A model generated the notes under the pieces. It was not told where the DNA came from and did no database searches. It saw only the letters and a program-made list of their open reading frames with translations. A stretch of 36,353 bases of DNA from CAZOKH01 sp964580315 (GTDB lineage Bacteria > Chloroflexota > Anaerolineae > Anaerolineales > Anaerolineaceae). How positions within the stretch are numbered: position 1 is the first letter of the stretch; the number at the start of each line of letters is the position of its first letter. The position numbers were made by a program, and so were the translations under genes. This document shows positions 18,725 through 25,422 of this stretch, piece after piece. The stretch is from the NCBI GenBank assembly GCA_964580315.1, contig CAZOKH010000034.1:1-36353 (forward strand), given 5' to 3'.

Positions 18725-19240
18725 CTAGATCTTACCCATTTCAAAATAGTCGAAAGTCAATTCCAGTTTTTCAAACGTGATTTTTTGAGACTCTGCGCTT
18801 AAGTCTGAAATTTTCCACTTGACCGGATAGGCATTTACGAAATTCCATTTGCGCACAATCTCGTATTTGTTGGGCGAAGGCCTGCGTTGAACCAGGGTGA
18901 AATTCATCGGTTGAATCCACCCGCCCAACTGACCATCCATCATCCATTTCCAGAAGAAATCAGATGAGGTGAGCCCGGTTTCCAGAGTGATATGACTGTA
19001 AGAAATATGGCCTGGAAACTCATAAGCATAGGCATTTAATCCACCTTCAATGACCGTTTCGGTTTCCCTTTTAACCTCCAGTTCACTGATGTTCTGAAAA
19101 ATCGCCATTGTATCGGTACCGAACTCAATTGAAAACTGATACGCCGGTATTGGCATTTCTTCAAAGTCAGTCAGAGGCTTCATGGGTGCTGCATAAACCG
19201 GCTTGGCTGGCTTTTCTTTACTCAGGAGCAAACCTCCCAT
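18725..19240 (-). CDS. Third gp19-like tail tube family protein
   Basis: 171 aa. After a ~30-residue N-terminal extension (SKEKPAKPVYAAPMKPL), the sequence IPAYQFSIEFGTDTMAIFQNISELEVKRETETVIEGG follows the tube-protein pattern. FPGHISYSHITLETGLTSSDFFWKWMMDG and WNFVNAYPVKWKISDLSAESQ are the gp19-family strand and turn motifs. It is divergent from the two other tube genes here (148 and 153 aa) and probably forms a tube-adaptor ring near the baseplate, like Afp5/Afp6-type proteins. ATG 19240 has GGAAGGA upstream. A 94-base gap with possible alternative hairpins precedes it. Confidence 0.88.
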   Translation of the reverse strand: MGGLLLSKEKPAKPVYAAPMKPLTDFEEMPIPAYQFSIEFGTDTMAIFQNISELEVKRETETVIEGGLNAYAYEFPGHISYSHITLETGLTSSDFFWKWMMDGQLGGWIQPMNFTLVQRRPSPNKYEIVRKWNFVNAYPVKWKISDLSAESQKITFEKLELTFDYFEMGKI

Positions 19241-19334
19241 AATGTCCTTCCTCTCTGCAAACGAATACCCATTTCAACAATACAATTCTTCTGTCGTCCA
19301 GAATGGGTGCATCTTCTGGTTAATTCAAATACTT

Positions 19335-19505
19335 TTAAGCCTGCCCCAAACGTTCATTCTCAAGCTCTAGTTCTCGGATCAATTTCTCATAAATCTTCTC
19401 AGCCAGTCTTTGCAGATCAACATCTGACTGACTGCCAGTTTGATCAACCTGTGCCAAGTTATCACGATTATCGGAATGCCCGATGTCCAAACCATCGATG
19501 TTCAT
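19335..19505 (-). CDS. Small helical eCIS protein (56 aa)
   Basis: My own translation of the minus strand gives a 56-aa ORF, ATG 19505 to TAA 19335, between the DUF6760-like and tube-like genes. The first half is polar and acidic (NIDGLDIGHSDNRDN...). The second half is an amphipathic charged helix (LQRLAEKIYEKLIRELELEN) ending ERLGQA. Five bases separate it from the upstream stop, which supports its reality. The helix matches the C-terminus of the 646-aa protein downstream. No known enzymatic motif. Small helical proteins at this position occur in eCIS loci; the exact role is unknown. Confidence 0.75.
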   Translation of the reverse strand: MNIDGLDIGHSDNRDNLAQVDQTGSQSDVDLQRLAEKIYEKLIRELELENERLGQA

Positions 19506-19510
19506 TCTGA

Positions 19511-19672
19511 TCAGGCTCCAATATTCAGTCTCTTATTGATTTCGGCAATTTCTTTGACCCAGCGTCTCCGGAAGCGGTGGTCAAAGGTCATGATTGACTC
19601 CGGCGGCCAATGAAAATAATAGGCGATATAGGCTATCTCTTGATGCAACTGATCAAGCGGATAGCCTATCAT
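19511..19672 (-). CDS. DUF6760-like small eCIS protein (53 aa)
   Basis: 53 aa starting MIGYPLDQLHQEIAYIAYYF, then HWPPESIMTFDHRFRRRWVKEI. The YP-L-H-E-AYIA-FHWP pattern and the late HRFRRRWV helix match DUF6760-type proteins of eCIS and related tails. ATG 19672 overlaps the stop of the upstream 122-aa gene as ATGA, directly after a run of eight G that can serve as ribosome-binding site. A longer open frame upstream of this ATG would allow fusion to the 122-aa protein by a -1 shift. Role probably in tail assembly. Confidence 0.82.
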   Translation of the reverse strand: MIGYPLDQLHQEIAYIAYYFHWPPESIMTFDHRFRRRWVKEIAEINKRLNIGA

Positions 19673-20037
19673 TCCCCCCCCAAGGTTGACAGGTCCATCT
19701 CGAAGGGTTTTTTGCAATGCGGGCAAATAAATTCCTTGCGGGTATGGCCGCTTTCATTTATCTGCCGGTAGAACTCTTGCAGGTAGGTAAGATCAGCAGT
19801 GAAGAGGTTTTCGATCACATTGGTATTAACAGCAGGCAGCGAGCCCAGGCTGGTGATCACCCGCGCCAGCAGCACAATCACGATATAGGCTTCATTACTC
19901 TGCACGCGCATATCGTTGAGAATGGTAATCTCATCAATGGCTGTTGCAAGGCGCATGGTGCCTTTCTTATGCAAATTGCCGTCTTTATCAACGTAACCCA
20001 TCGGTAGTTCAAAATCAAATTCAGTTTGTAAACTCAT
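19669..20037 (-). CDS. eCIS tail-assembly-type protein with C-terminal CxxC
   Basis: 122 aa. N-terminal strand-rich part (FDFELPMGYVDKDGNLHKKG), then an ATAIDEI-type helix and a hydrophobic helix (AYIVIVLLARVITSLGSLP). The C-terminus is EFICPHCKKPFEMDLS, a single CxxC that looks like half of a zinc ribbon. Proteins like this sit between tube and tape-measure positions in eCIS loci, as tail-assembly chaperones do in phages. ATG 20037 follows the second tube gene by 16 bases with AAGGTGA upstream. Its stop overlaps the next ATG, and a G8 run lies at its end. Confidence 0.8.
   Translation of the reverse strand: MSLQTEFDFELPMGYVDKDGNLHKKGTMRLATAIDEITILNDMRVQSNEAYIVIVLLARVITSLGSLPAVNTNVIENLFTADLTYLQEFYRQINESGHTRKEFICPHCKKPFEMDLSTLGGE
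19674..19681 (-). other. G8 run at gene overlap (possible -1 slippery site)
   Basis: The minus strand reads TTGGGGGGGGAATGATAG at the end of the 122-aa gene. In that frame the codons are TTG GGG GGG GAA TGA. A one-base backward slip gives GGA ATG ATA and continues in frame into the 53-aa DUF6760-like gene. The same run may simply act as the ribosome-binding site of the 53-aa gene. Confidence 0.45.
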
Positions 20038-20053
20038 GCCATCACCTTACCTG

Positions 20054-20515
20054 TTATTTAAAATGCATTTCAATATTTTCCGCCTGAATGGTTAACTCCT
20101 GGCAAACGTAATAGAGTCCACCTTTCGTGTGCTGGTTAAACGAAAAACCTGTAATGCTGACCGGAAGCGCGTTGGTTATATCCCACACAATCATGGGTTT
20201 TCTTGTCTTATAGTCAAGCATTGAGATATTGATATTCTTGCGAGCGTCTTTTGTCTTTCCCTGAGATGCCAGCACAAACCAATCATTCAAAGCCTGCCCC
20301 TCAACATTTAGGGCATGCACCAGTGTGATTGGCGAATAGCTGGTGGCACCCGGTACAAATTTGGTAACCGCTATGCCATTGTTATCCACACTGGTATATG
20401 GCATCATGGCAACCTTCATTTCGCCGCCTGTTAACTCTTCGAAATCGGCAATCGTTTTCTTGGCCGGTACATCGTAAACAGTATATAGATATGAAGGATT
20501 CGCTTCACTGCCCAT
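20054..20515 (-). CDS. Second gp19-like tail tube protein
   Basis: 153 aa. The pattern ATSYSPITLVHALNVEGQALNDW, then ARKNINISMLDYKTRKPMIVWDI and ALPVSITGFSFN, is that of the T4 gp19-like / conserved phage tail tube family. It is diverged from the major tube (148 aa) and lacks the GLEIEG-type start. In Afp-like systems a second tube protein forms the first ring at the baseplate; I infer the same here. ATG 20515 has AAAGGAG upstream, and the first A of this site lies in the base of an 18-bp stem-loop. Confidence 0.88.
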   Translation of the reverse strand: MGSEANPSYLYTVYDVPAKKTIADFEELTGGEMKVAMMPYTSVDNNGIAVTKFVPGATSYSPITLVHALNVEGQALNDWFVLASQGKTKDARKNINISMLDYKTRKPMIVWDITNALPVSITGFSFNQHTKGGLYYVCQELTIQAENIEMHFK

Positions 20516-20527
20516 TCGTAGCTCCTT

Positions 20528-20567
20528 TCCGGAGTTATCTGAAAGGCGTCTTTCAGATAACTCCGGA
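20528..20567 (-). promoter_or_regulatory. 18-bp perfect stem-loop between two tube genes
   Basis: 20528-20545 and 20550-20567 are perfectly complementary and enclose a four-base loop (ACGC on the minus strand). On the transcribed strand the stem is preceded by A/T-rich sequence but followed at once by AAGGAGC, the ribosome-binding site of the second tube gene, not by a T-tract. It may protect the 3' end of the tube mRNA, tune translation of the second tube gene, or be a processing site. A T-rich run follows it only on the plus strand, where no gene is upstream. Confidence 0.85.
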
Positions 20568-20588
20568 TTTTTTGGATGATTCTTGCGC

Positions 20589-21035
20589 CTAGCTTACGCG
20601 CTCAACACCCTCATGCACAATGGTCACATCTTCGATCATATAGTTGGTTGAAGCCGCATCCATTTCAGGACCAACCACCTTGCTGGGCCAGGCATTTTCA
20701 AGGTTCCAGCGGGCAATTTCTTTATTGTCCTGTGAATAGGCGATGATCGAACAGTTGGTGCGGGCTTCGTCAATTTTTCCCTGAACAACTGACTGGCGCC
20801 ACTTCCAAATGTCCATATTACCGGTCACACCACGTTTCATGGTGATGGGAGTCCAGGTTAAACGACCGGGCAACTGGCGGATGATGGTTTCACCGGTTTC
20901 AGAATTGACCACTTTTTGCGAAACAACCTCGGTCTCTGAACCAATGCCGCTCACCGAATTGAACATTCCCGATAACTTGCCCTCAATTTCAAGTCCAAAC
21001 TTAAAAGCAACAAGCGGATCTTCTCGCTCTGGCAT
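20589..21035 (-). CDS. Major inner tube protein (Afp1-like, gp19 family)
   Basis: 148 aa, the usual eCIS tube length. It begins EDPLVAFKFGLEIEGKLSG and continues MFNSVSGIGSETEV, GRLTWTPITMKRGVTGNMDIW and RWNLENAWPSKVVGPEMDA, all hallmark segments of the hexameric-ring tube family. Tube rings stack inside the sheath and form the channel for cargo. ATG 21035 has a perfect AAGGAGG. It lies 33 bases after the sheath gene. The stem-loop directly downstream may raise its mRNA level relative to distal genes. Confidence 0.95.
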   Translation of the reverse strand: MPEREDPLVAFKFGLEIEGKLSGMFNSVSGIGSETEVVSQKVVNSETGETIIRQLPGRLTWTPITMKRGVTGNMDIWKWRQSVVQGKIDEARTNCSIIAYSQDNKEIARWNLENAWPSKVVGPEMDAASTNYMIEDVTIVHEGVERVS

Positions 21036-21068
21036 AATCGCCTCCTTATAGTAGTGTAGTTAATTCGA

Positions 21069-22718
21069 TTACTCAGCACCCGGACCAGCCCACTGGCTGA
21101 TGCGGAAGATGACAAACTCGGCCGGTTTAACCGGTGCAAGACCAATCTCAATAATCAAGCGACCCAGGTCGCGCGACTCGGGCGGGTTCAACTCGTCGTC
21201 GCATTTCACATAGAATGCCTCAGATGGAGCAGAACCAAACAGGGCGCCGTCGCGCCAAACCATGCGCAGGAAAGCCGACACATCGCGTGAAACCCTGGCC
21301 CACAGCTTGCGGTCATTGGGCTCAAACACCACCCACTGGGTGCCGTTTTCAATTGATTTTTCAACATAATTGAACAGGCGGCGCACATTAATATAGCGCC
21401 AGGCAGGATCGCTGGAGAGCGTGCGGGCGCCCCACACGCGGATGCCGCGGCCGGGGAATGCGCGAACACAGTTCACACCAATCGGGTTGAGGGTGTCCTG
21501 TTCCCCTTTGGTGGTTTGATAAGCCAGTCCTACTGAACCCAGCACAACTTCGTTGGCGGGGGCTTTGTGCACGCCGCGGGTATTGTCGCTGCGCGCCCAG
21601 ATTCCGGCAATATGACCCGAGGGCGGGATATTGACGATGGTATCGGTGGCGGGGTCCATAATCTTGATCCAGGGATAATACATGGCCGCATAGCTGGAAT
21701 CAAACCCGGTCACATTCATGCGCCACTTCTTGATCTCCTGCGGGGTCATGTCGGGCGGTGCATCCAGGATGGCTACACGATCACCCATGCGTTCGCAGTG
21801 CGTAATCATCATAGCCTGCACAGCTTTTACCATGTCGAGGTTGAGTTTTTCACCGGGCATGGTGGTCATCAAGTCGGGGATGCTCACCATGGTGACATCA
21901 TCCAACACTTCCAAACCTTCCACACCAGAACGTTCGCTCACATCACCACGGAATTCGTTGGCCTGAGGAGCTGAAAGCAGTTTCTTCTCGATGGATAGGG
22001 TTTGTTCCTGCTCTCGCGGCATGGCTCGGTCGAGTGCACCGGTTTCCATCACAAACAGTTCGATGTATTTGGGCAGTTTATTGTTCTTGTAAGCAACAGC
22101 CACCTGTTTCTTTCCATCGACTACTGCAGTTTGCAATTTCACTTCGGTCAACGACTCGAGAGGCTTCCAACCACCAGTAACCGCTTCTTTTTCAACGCTG
22201 ATCGTGAAGCCATAATCGCCGCCGGCTTCGGGGGCTTCAGCTTCGGGTTCTTCTTCACCTTCTTTGGCAGGCCCTTTTTTTGCAGTGGGAGCAGGCAGCG
22301 CCAAATTCTCAATGCGAACCCGCATTTTCATTCCCTCAACGCCCGCCTGGCGAGCCCGCACAGTTAAGGCCGGTTTACCCTGGGTATTCATCAACACAGC
22401 TTCAGCCTTGGGGAACGTGCGCACACTGACCACATAGCAGCGCGACCCGCCGTTCGAGAAATAGCCATAAACGGCATTGGGGAGTTGAATTCCAGGCACA
22501 AATCCGCCAAAGCGTTCGAGAAACTGGGTCCAGTTGGTAACCAGTTGCGGTCTATTAAGCAAGTTTTCCACAACCAGCTCACCATCAATTTCCCGGACAT
22601 ATTCGGCCTTTTCGGTGAAACCAACAAAAGCCGCCATTGCTGTCCCAACGCCTTCGATTGGTTTTGGCCCCCGGTCAACTTCTTCAACATAAACACCGGG
22701 TGATAGATATTCTGGCAT
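21069..22718 (-). CDS. Contractile tail sheath protein (Afp2-4-like)
   Basis: 549 aa and the only sheath gene in the window. The N-terminus MPEYLSPGVYVEEVDRGPKP and the C-terminus (RRLFNYVEKSIENGTQWVVF, then LIIEIGLAPVKPAEFVIF) are the two sheath arms that interlock subunits. GYFSNGGSRCYVVSVR and HKAPANEVVLG are further family motifs. A charged Ala/Glu/Pro insertion lies at about residues 144-167. ATG 22718 has GGAGG upstream, whereas ATG 22733 would place that site inside the gene. Sheath contraction drives the tube into the target. A 123-base gap precedes it without a convincing promoter. Confidence 0.96.
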   Translation of the reverse strand: MPEYLSPGVYVEEVDRGPKPIEGVGTAMAAFVGFTEKAEYVREIDGELVVENLLNRPQLVTNWTQFLERFGGFVPGIQLPNAVYGYFSNGGSRCYVVSVRTFPKAEAVLMNTQGKPALTVRARQAGVEGMKMRVRIENLALPAPTAKKGPAKEGEEEPEAEAPEAGGDYGFTISVEKEAVTGGWKPLESLTEVKLQTAVVDGKKQVAVAYKNNKLPKYIELFVMETGALDRAMPREQEQTLSIEKKLLSAPQANEFRGDVSERSGVEGLEVLDDVTMVSIPDLMTTMPGEKLNLDMVKAVQAMMITHCERMGDRVAILDAPPDMTPQEIKKWRMNVTGFDSSYAAMYYPWIKIMDPATDTIVNIPPSGHIAGIWARSDNTRGVHKAPANEVVLGSVGLAYQTTKGEQDTLNPIGVNCVRAFPGRGIRVWGARTLSSDPAWRYINVRRLFNYVEKSIENGTQWVVFEPNDRKLWARVSRDVSAFLRMVWRDGALFGSAPSEAFYVKCDDELNPPESRDLGRLIIEIGLAPVKPAEFVIFRISQWAGPGAE

Positions 22719-22841
22719 GATTTTCCTCCACATCGAATGAATTAATAACCTTATATGATGAACAACTGCATCGAAATACCAGTTTTAGTTCTCTTTTCCC
22801 AGACCGCTCCTTTCTGTTTAGCTCGTGTGACCAGTTTTCAC

Positions 22842-23696
22842 TTAGACAAGAATGTCATAATGTGGAGCAGGCACAACAATTTTCTGCCGTTTAAGCACTT
22901 TTTGATTGAACAGGATATCTAAATGGTATTCACCTTCCAAAACATTATGGATGGTGAAACGCCCTTCACTGTCAAGTGGAAACGAAGTTTGCTTTTCCAC
23001 CAATACCAGCATCAGGGTCGATGGATCATATTTGTCACTTCGTACTGTTCCACCAACAGATATAAAGGTTTTGTCAACTTTCTTTTTCACTTCAGTTTTG
23101 GTAGGAATCGCGAAAGTGGTGTCTTGCAGCACACGCGCTTCACGCGTGCGTACCGACGGGAAGATTTGCGGCTTATACGGATCGACTGAGAGTGTGACCG
23201 TGACCAGGATACCCGGCCGCATTTCATTATCCAGCACACCCCACAACTCGGTGAATTTATCCACCGGCCCAATTTCCGGCTGGAAGTTGGCAATATCCAC
23301 CGGTATGGAGACAGGTTGTTTTTTAAAATTTTCCGTAAGCAAATCTTCAGGTAAAAACGGATTGCGCAGCAGACCCATCAAAGCGGATGAGAGCAGCAAA
23401 TGTTCGTCTTCAGCGTCTTTCACCCAGGCGGTCATCAGATAGCGCAAATCTATGCGCACCGGGTTGCGCCGCACTTCAGCATTGCCATCTGGCCGTGTAA
23501 TGGTCGTGTATTGCTCGGCTACCCGCAATCGCAAATTCTCGCGAATATCAAACAAGAACAGGTTGATGGTTGGCTTACTCAGGCGGGATGACCACTCCCG
23601 CCTGGGCTGGTCAAACGTGATCTCCACTTCATTCTTTTGGATATCAATTTCGCGAGTCAGCAGTTTGCGTAAAACTTCATCCACTTCAGCGATCAC
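22842..23696 (-). CDS. DUF4255 tail-terminator / cap protein (Afp16-like)
   Basis: 284 aa. The N-terminus (VDEVLRKLLTREIDIQKNEVEITFDQP, then INLFLFDIRENLRLR and PVRIDLRYLMTAWV) is the DUF4255/Pvc16 N-terminal signature. In Afp-type particles this protein caps the end of tube and sheath. The last ~85 residues (TFISVGGTVRSD... to GEYHLDILFNQKVL) form an added carboxypeptidase-regulatory-like beta domain. The start is GTG 23696 with GAAGG six bases upstream. It lies directly upstream of the sheath gene. Confidence 0.9.
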   Translation of the reverse strand: MIAEVDEVLRKLLTREIDIQKNEVEITFDQPRREWSSRLSKPTINLFLFDIRENLRLRVAEQYTTITRPDGNAEVRRNPVRIDLRYLMTAWVKDAEDEHLLLSSALMGLLRNPFLPEDLLTENFKKQPVSIPVDIANFQPEIGPVDKFTELWGVLDNEMRPGILVTVTLSVDPYKPQIFPSVRTREARVLQDTTFAIPTKTEVKKKVDKTFISVGGTVRSDKYDPSTLMLVLVEKQTSFPLDSEGRFTIHNVLEGEYHLDILFNQKVLKRQKIVVPAPHYDILV

Positions 23697-23743
23697 AGGT
23701 CACCTTCTTCTCGTACAGTGCGGTTCTCATTGATATTTTGCAA

Positions 23744-25420
23744 TTACTTCTTGGCCAGTTGTTCTTTCAACGTCTTGTTTTCCTGCATCAACTGGGAGAT
23801 GATGACTGCATAACCACCGCCGTCTCCTCCGCCGCTCCCCGTGGCTTTAGGTTCTTCTTTTTTACCGCCGCCAATGCCCAAAACTCCCATCACTGTTCCA
23901 ATGGTATCTTTATGTTTGCCGTAAAAGTCACTTGCTTTTCCGGCAAAATTTCCTAATTTTGTAAGGAAAGAAGGATTTTCTTTCTTATATAATTCGGCAG
24001 CTTTTTGATCACCACCGCGGGCAGCCTTTTTTAATGACTTCTTCCGCTCTTCCAGGGCGATCGTCGCCGGGTTCTTCTTGAATGTTCCACTTTTGTGGAA
24101 GGTTCGCAATTTTTCTTCAGCTTCTTGCAATTGTTCCGGTGTTGAATCGGGGTTTTTGAGCGTCTGAATCAGCTTTGTCCGCTCGTTTGTCTGAACCGAT
24201 GCTTGAGCCAACGCTTTGGAATTAACACCAGAGGATGTATCGCGTTTAAAACGATGCGTCTGCTCTTCTTCAATTGCATTAAGACTTCCTTTTAGCTTTG
24301 CTTTTGATTCGTCGGAACTATCTTCAGCCAACCCCATCGATTTTCTTTTTGCGGCCAGTTGGTCTGCAAAACTGCCTTCGCTGCGCACCGGCTCGACTGG
24401 ATTTGGATTAGAGGATTGCTGGGGCAAGGGTGGTGGTGTTGGCGAATTTCCTGGAGCAGAAAGCGGTTTTTTCTTAAACCAGTCAAACAGCCCGCGCTGC
24501 ACCACGCCGCCAGCATCCGGCTGCATCTGAATTTCTTCTTCGTCTTCCGCCTGCATCTGAAGTATTTCTTCTTCCTCTTCCGGCTGCGCCTGAAGTATTT
24601 CTTCTTCCTCTTCCGGCTGCGCCTGAAGCATTTCTTCTTCCTCTTCCGGCTGCGCCTGAAGCATTTCTTCATCTTCTTCGGATTGCATCTGGATTTCTTC
24701 TTCGTCTTCAGCCTGCATCTGAAGCATTTCTTCATCTTCTTCAGATTGCATCTGAATTTCCTCTTCGTCTTCCGCAGCCCGCTGCACCGCGCCAACAGAT
24801 GCGCTCATTGTGGATTTGCTGCCCTGTTTTCCTTTTTGGTCAGCTTCTTTTTCCATGGCTGAATTGGGAGACCCCAGTTTCAAACTTCCACTGGAGGCAG
24901 AGCTGTGTGATTGTTGAACCACATGCGTCAGCTCATGAATCAAAGTTTCACGCCCTTCCTGTGTTGATGGCGCAAAGACCCCACCCTTGAAATAGATGTC
25001 AGAGCCAATGGTGAACGCCCGGGCATTAATGGTGCGGCTCAATTTATCGGCCTTTTCATCGGTGTGCAGGCGCACATTACCAAAATCGTGCCCGAGTTTA
25101 TGACCGATTTCATTTTGCAAATCTTTGGGAAGCGATGAACCGCTGCCGCGCGATTGCTGAATGGAATTAGAGATATCGTCACGCAGGTTTCCCTGAGTGT
25201 CAGTCAAACCCCGGCGTTGGTCATCATCATCCAGGGCACGCTGCACCACCTGGTTGCCAAGCTGCTGCTGCGCTGCCAGCACATCCGCAGGACGTAAGGT
25301 ATCTGGCGCTGCCAGCATTTGTTGTGGATTCACCTTCTGACTGGCGGCATGTTCCGATTTGTTTGTCCTGGACTGTTTAGCCGCTTCAGGTTGGTGTTTC
25401 GTTCTCTGATAGGTTGACAT
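23744..25420 (-). CDS. DUF4157 protein (HELTH metallopeptidase-like) with acidic repeats
   Basis: 558 aa. The DUF4157 domain spans about residues 75-175: LQNEIGHKLGHDFGNVRLHTD, then INARAFTIGSDIYFKGGVFAP and HELTHVVQQ, with HELTH at 162-166 as a zinc-type HExxH. A Glu-rich repeat block covers 217-301. A Pro-rich linker and a basic/helical C-terminal part ending in a coiled coil (MQENKTLKEQLAKK) follow. QVVQRALDD, AVQRAAED and GVVQRGLF flank the modules. DUF4157 is known as an eCIS-associated domain, often on cargo. ATG 25420 has GGGAG seven bases upstream and follows the ATPase stop. It could be a cargo, a cargo adaptor or a processing protease; proteolytic activity is unproven. Confidence 0.88.
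   Translation of the reverse strand: MSTYQRTKHQPEAAKQSRTNKSEHAASQKVNPQQMLAAPDTLRPADVLAAQQQLGNQVVQRALDDDDQRRGLTDTQGNLRDDISNSIQQSRGSGSSLPKDLQNEIGHKLGHDFGNVRLHTDEKADKLSRTINARAFTIGSDIYFKGGVFAPSTQEGRETLIHELTHVVQQSHSSASSGSLKLGSPNSAMEKEADQKGKQGSKSTMSASVGAVQRAAEDEEEIQMQSEEDEEMLQMQAEDEEEIQMQSEEDEEMLQAQPEEEEEMLQAQPEEEEEILQAQPEEEEEILQMQAEDEEEIQMQPDAGGVVQRGLFDWFKKKPLSAPGNSPTPPPLPQQSSNPNPVEPVRSEGSFADQLAAKRKSMGLAEDSSDESKAKLKGSLNAIEEEQTHRFKRDTSSGVNSKALAQASVQTNERTKLIQTLKNPDSTPEQLQEAEEKLRTFHKSGTFKKNPATIALEERKKSLKKAARGGDQKAAELYKKENPSFLTKLGNFAGKASDFYGKHKDTIGTVMGVLGIGGGKKEEPKATGSGGGDGGGYAVIISQLMQENKTLKEQLAKK
24518..24772 (-). repeat. Tandem 30/33-bp repeats encoding acidic 10-11-aa units
   Basis: Eight adjacent units in the DUF4157 gene encode variants of EEEEEILQAQP and EDEEEIQMQS (85 residues in total). 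At DNA level the units are 30 or 33 bases with few changes, so recent expansion or contraction is likely. They stay in frame. Confidence 0.9.
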
Positions 25421-25422
25421 GT

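Noticed and set aside
20528..20567. Intrinsic terminator at the 18-bp stem-loop
   Set aside because: The T-rich run follows the stem only on the plus strand, where no gene lies upstream. On the transcribed strand it is followed by a ribosome-binding site.
24518..24772. Regular ~33-bp repeats considered as a CRISPR array
   Set aside because: The repeats are contiguous without unique spacers and are in frame within a coding sequence.
24292..24862. Lys/Arg-rich and Phe-rich open frames on both strands (about 167 aa each)
   Set aside because: Both are alternative-frame readings of the acidic repeat block in the DUF4157 gene.
9271..25420. Prophage
   Set aside because: Only tail, baseplate and AAA+ genes are present. 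No capsid, portal, terminase, integrase or lysis genes are visible, and the ATPase + DUF4255 + DUF4157 set is typical of eCIS.
9271..25420. Type VI secretion system
   Set aside because: No TssJ/L/M-like membrane complex, ClpV or Hcp/TssB/TssC pair is seen. The sheath is a single phage-type protein and a DUF4255 cap is present.
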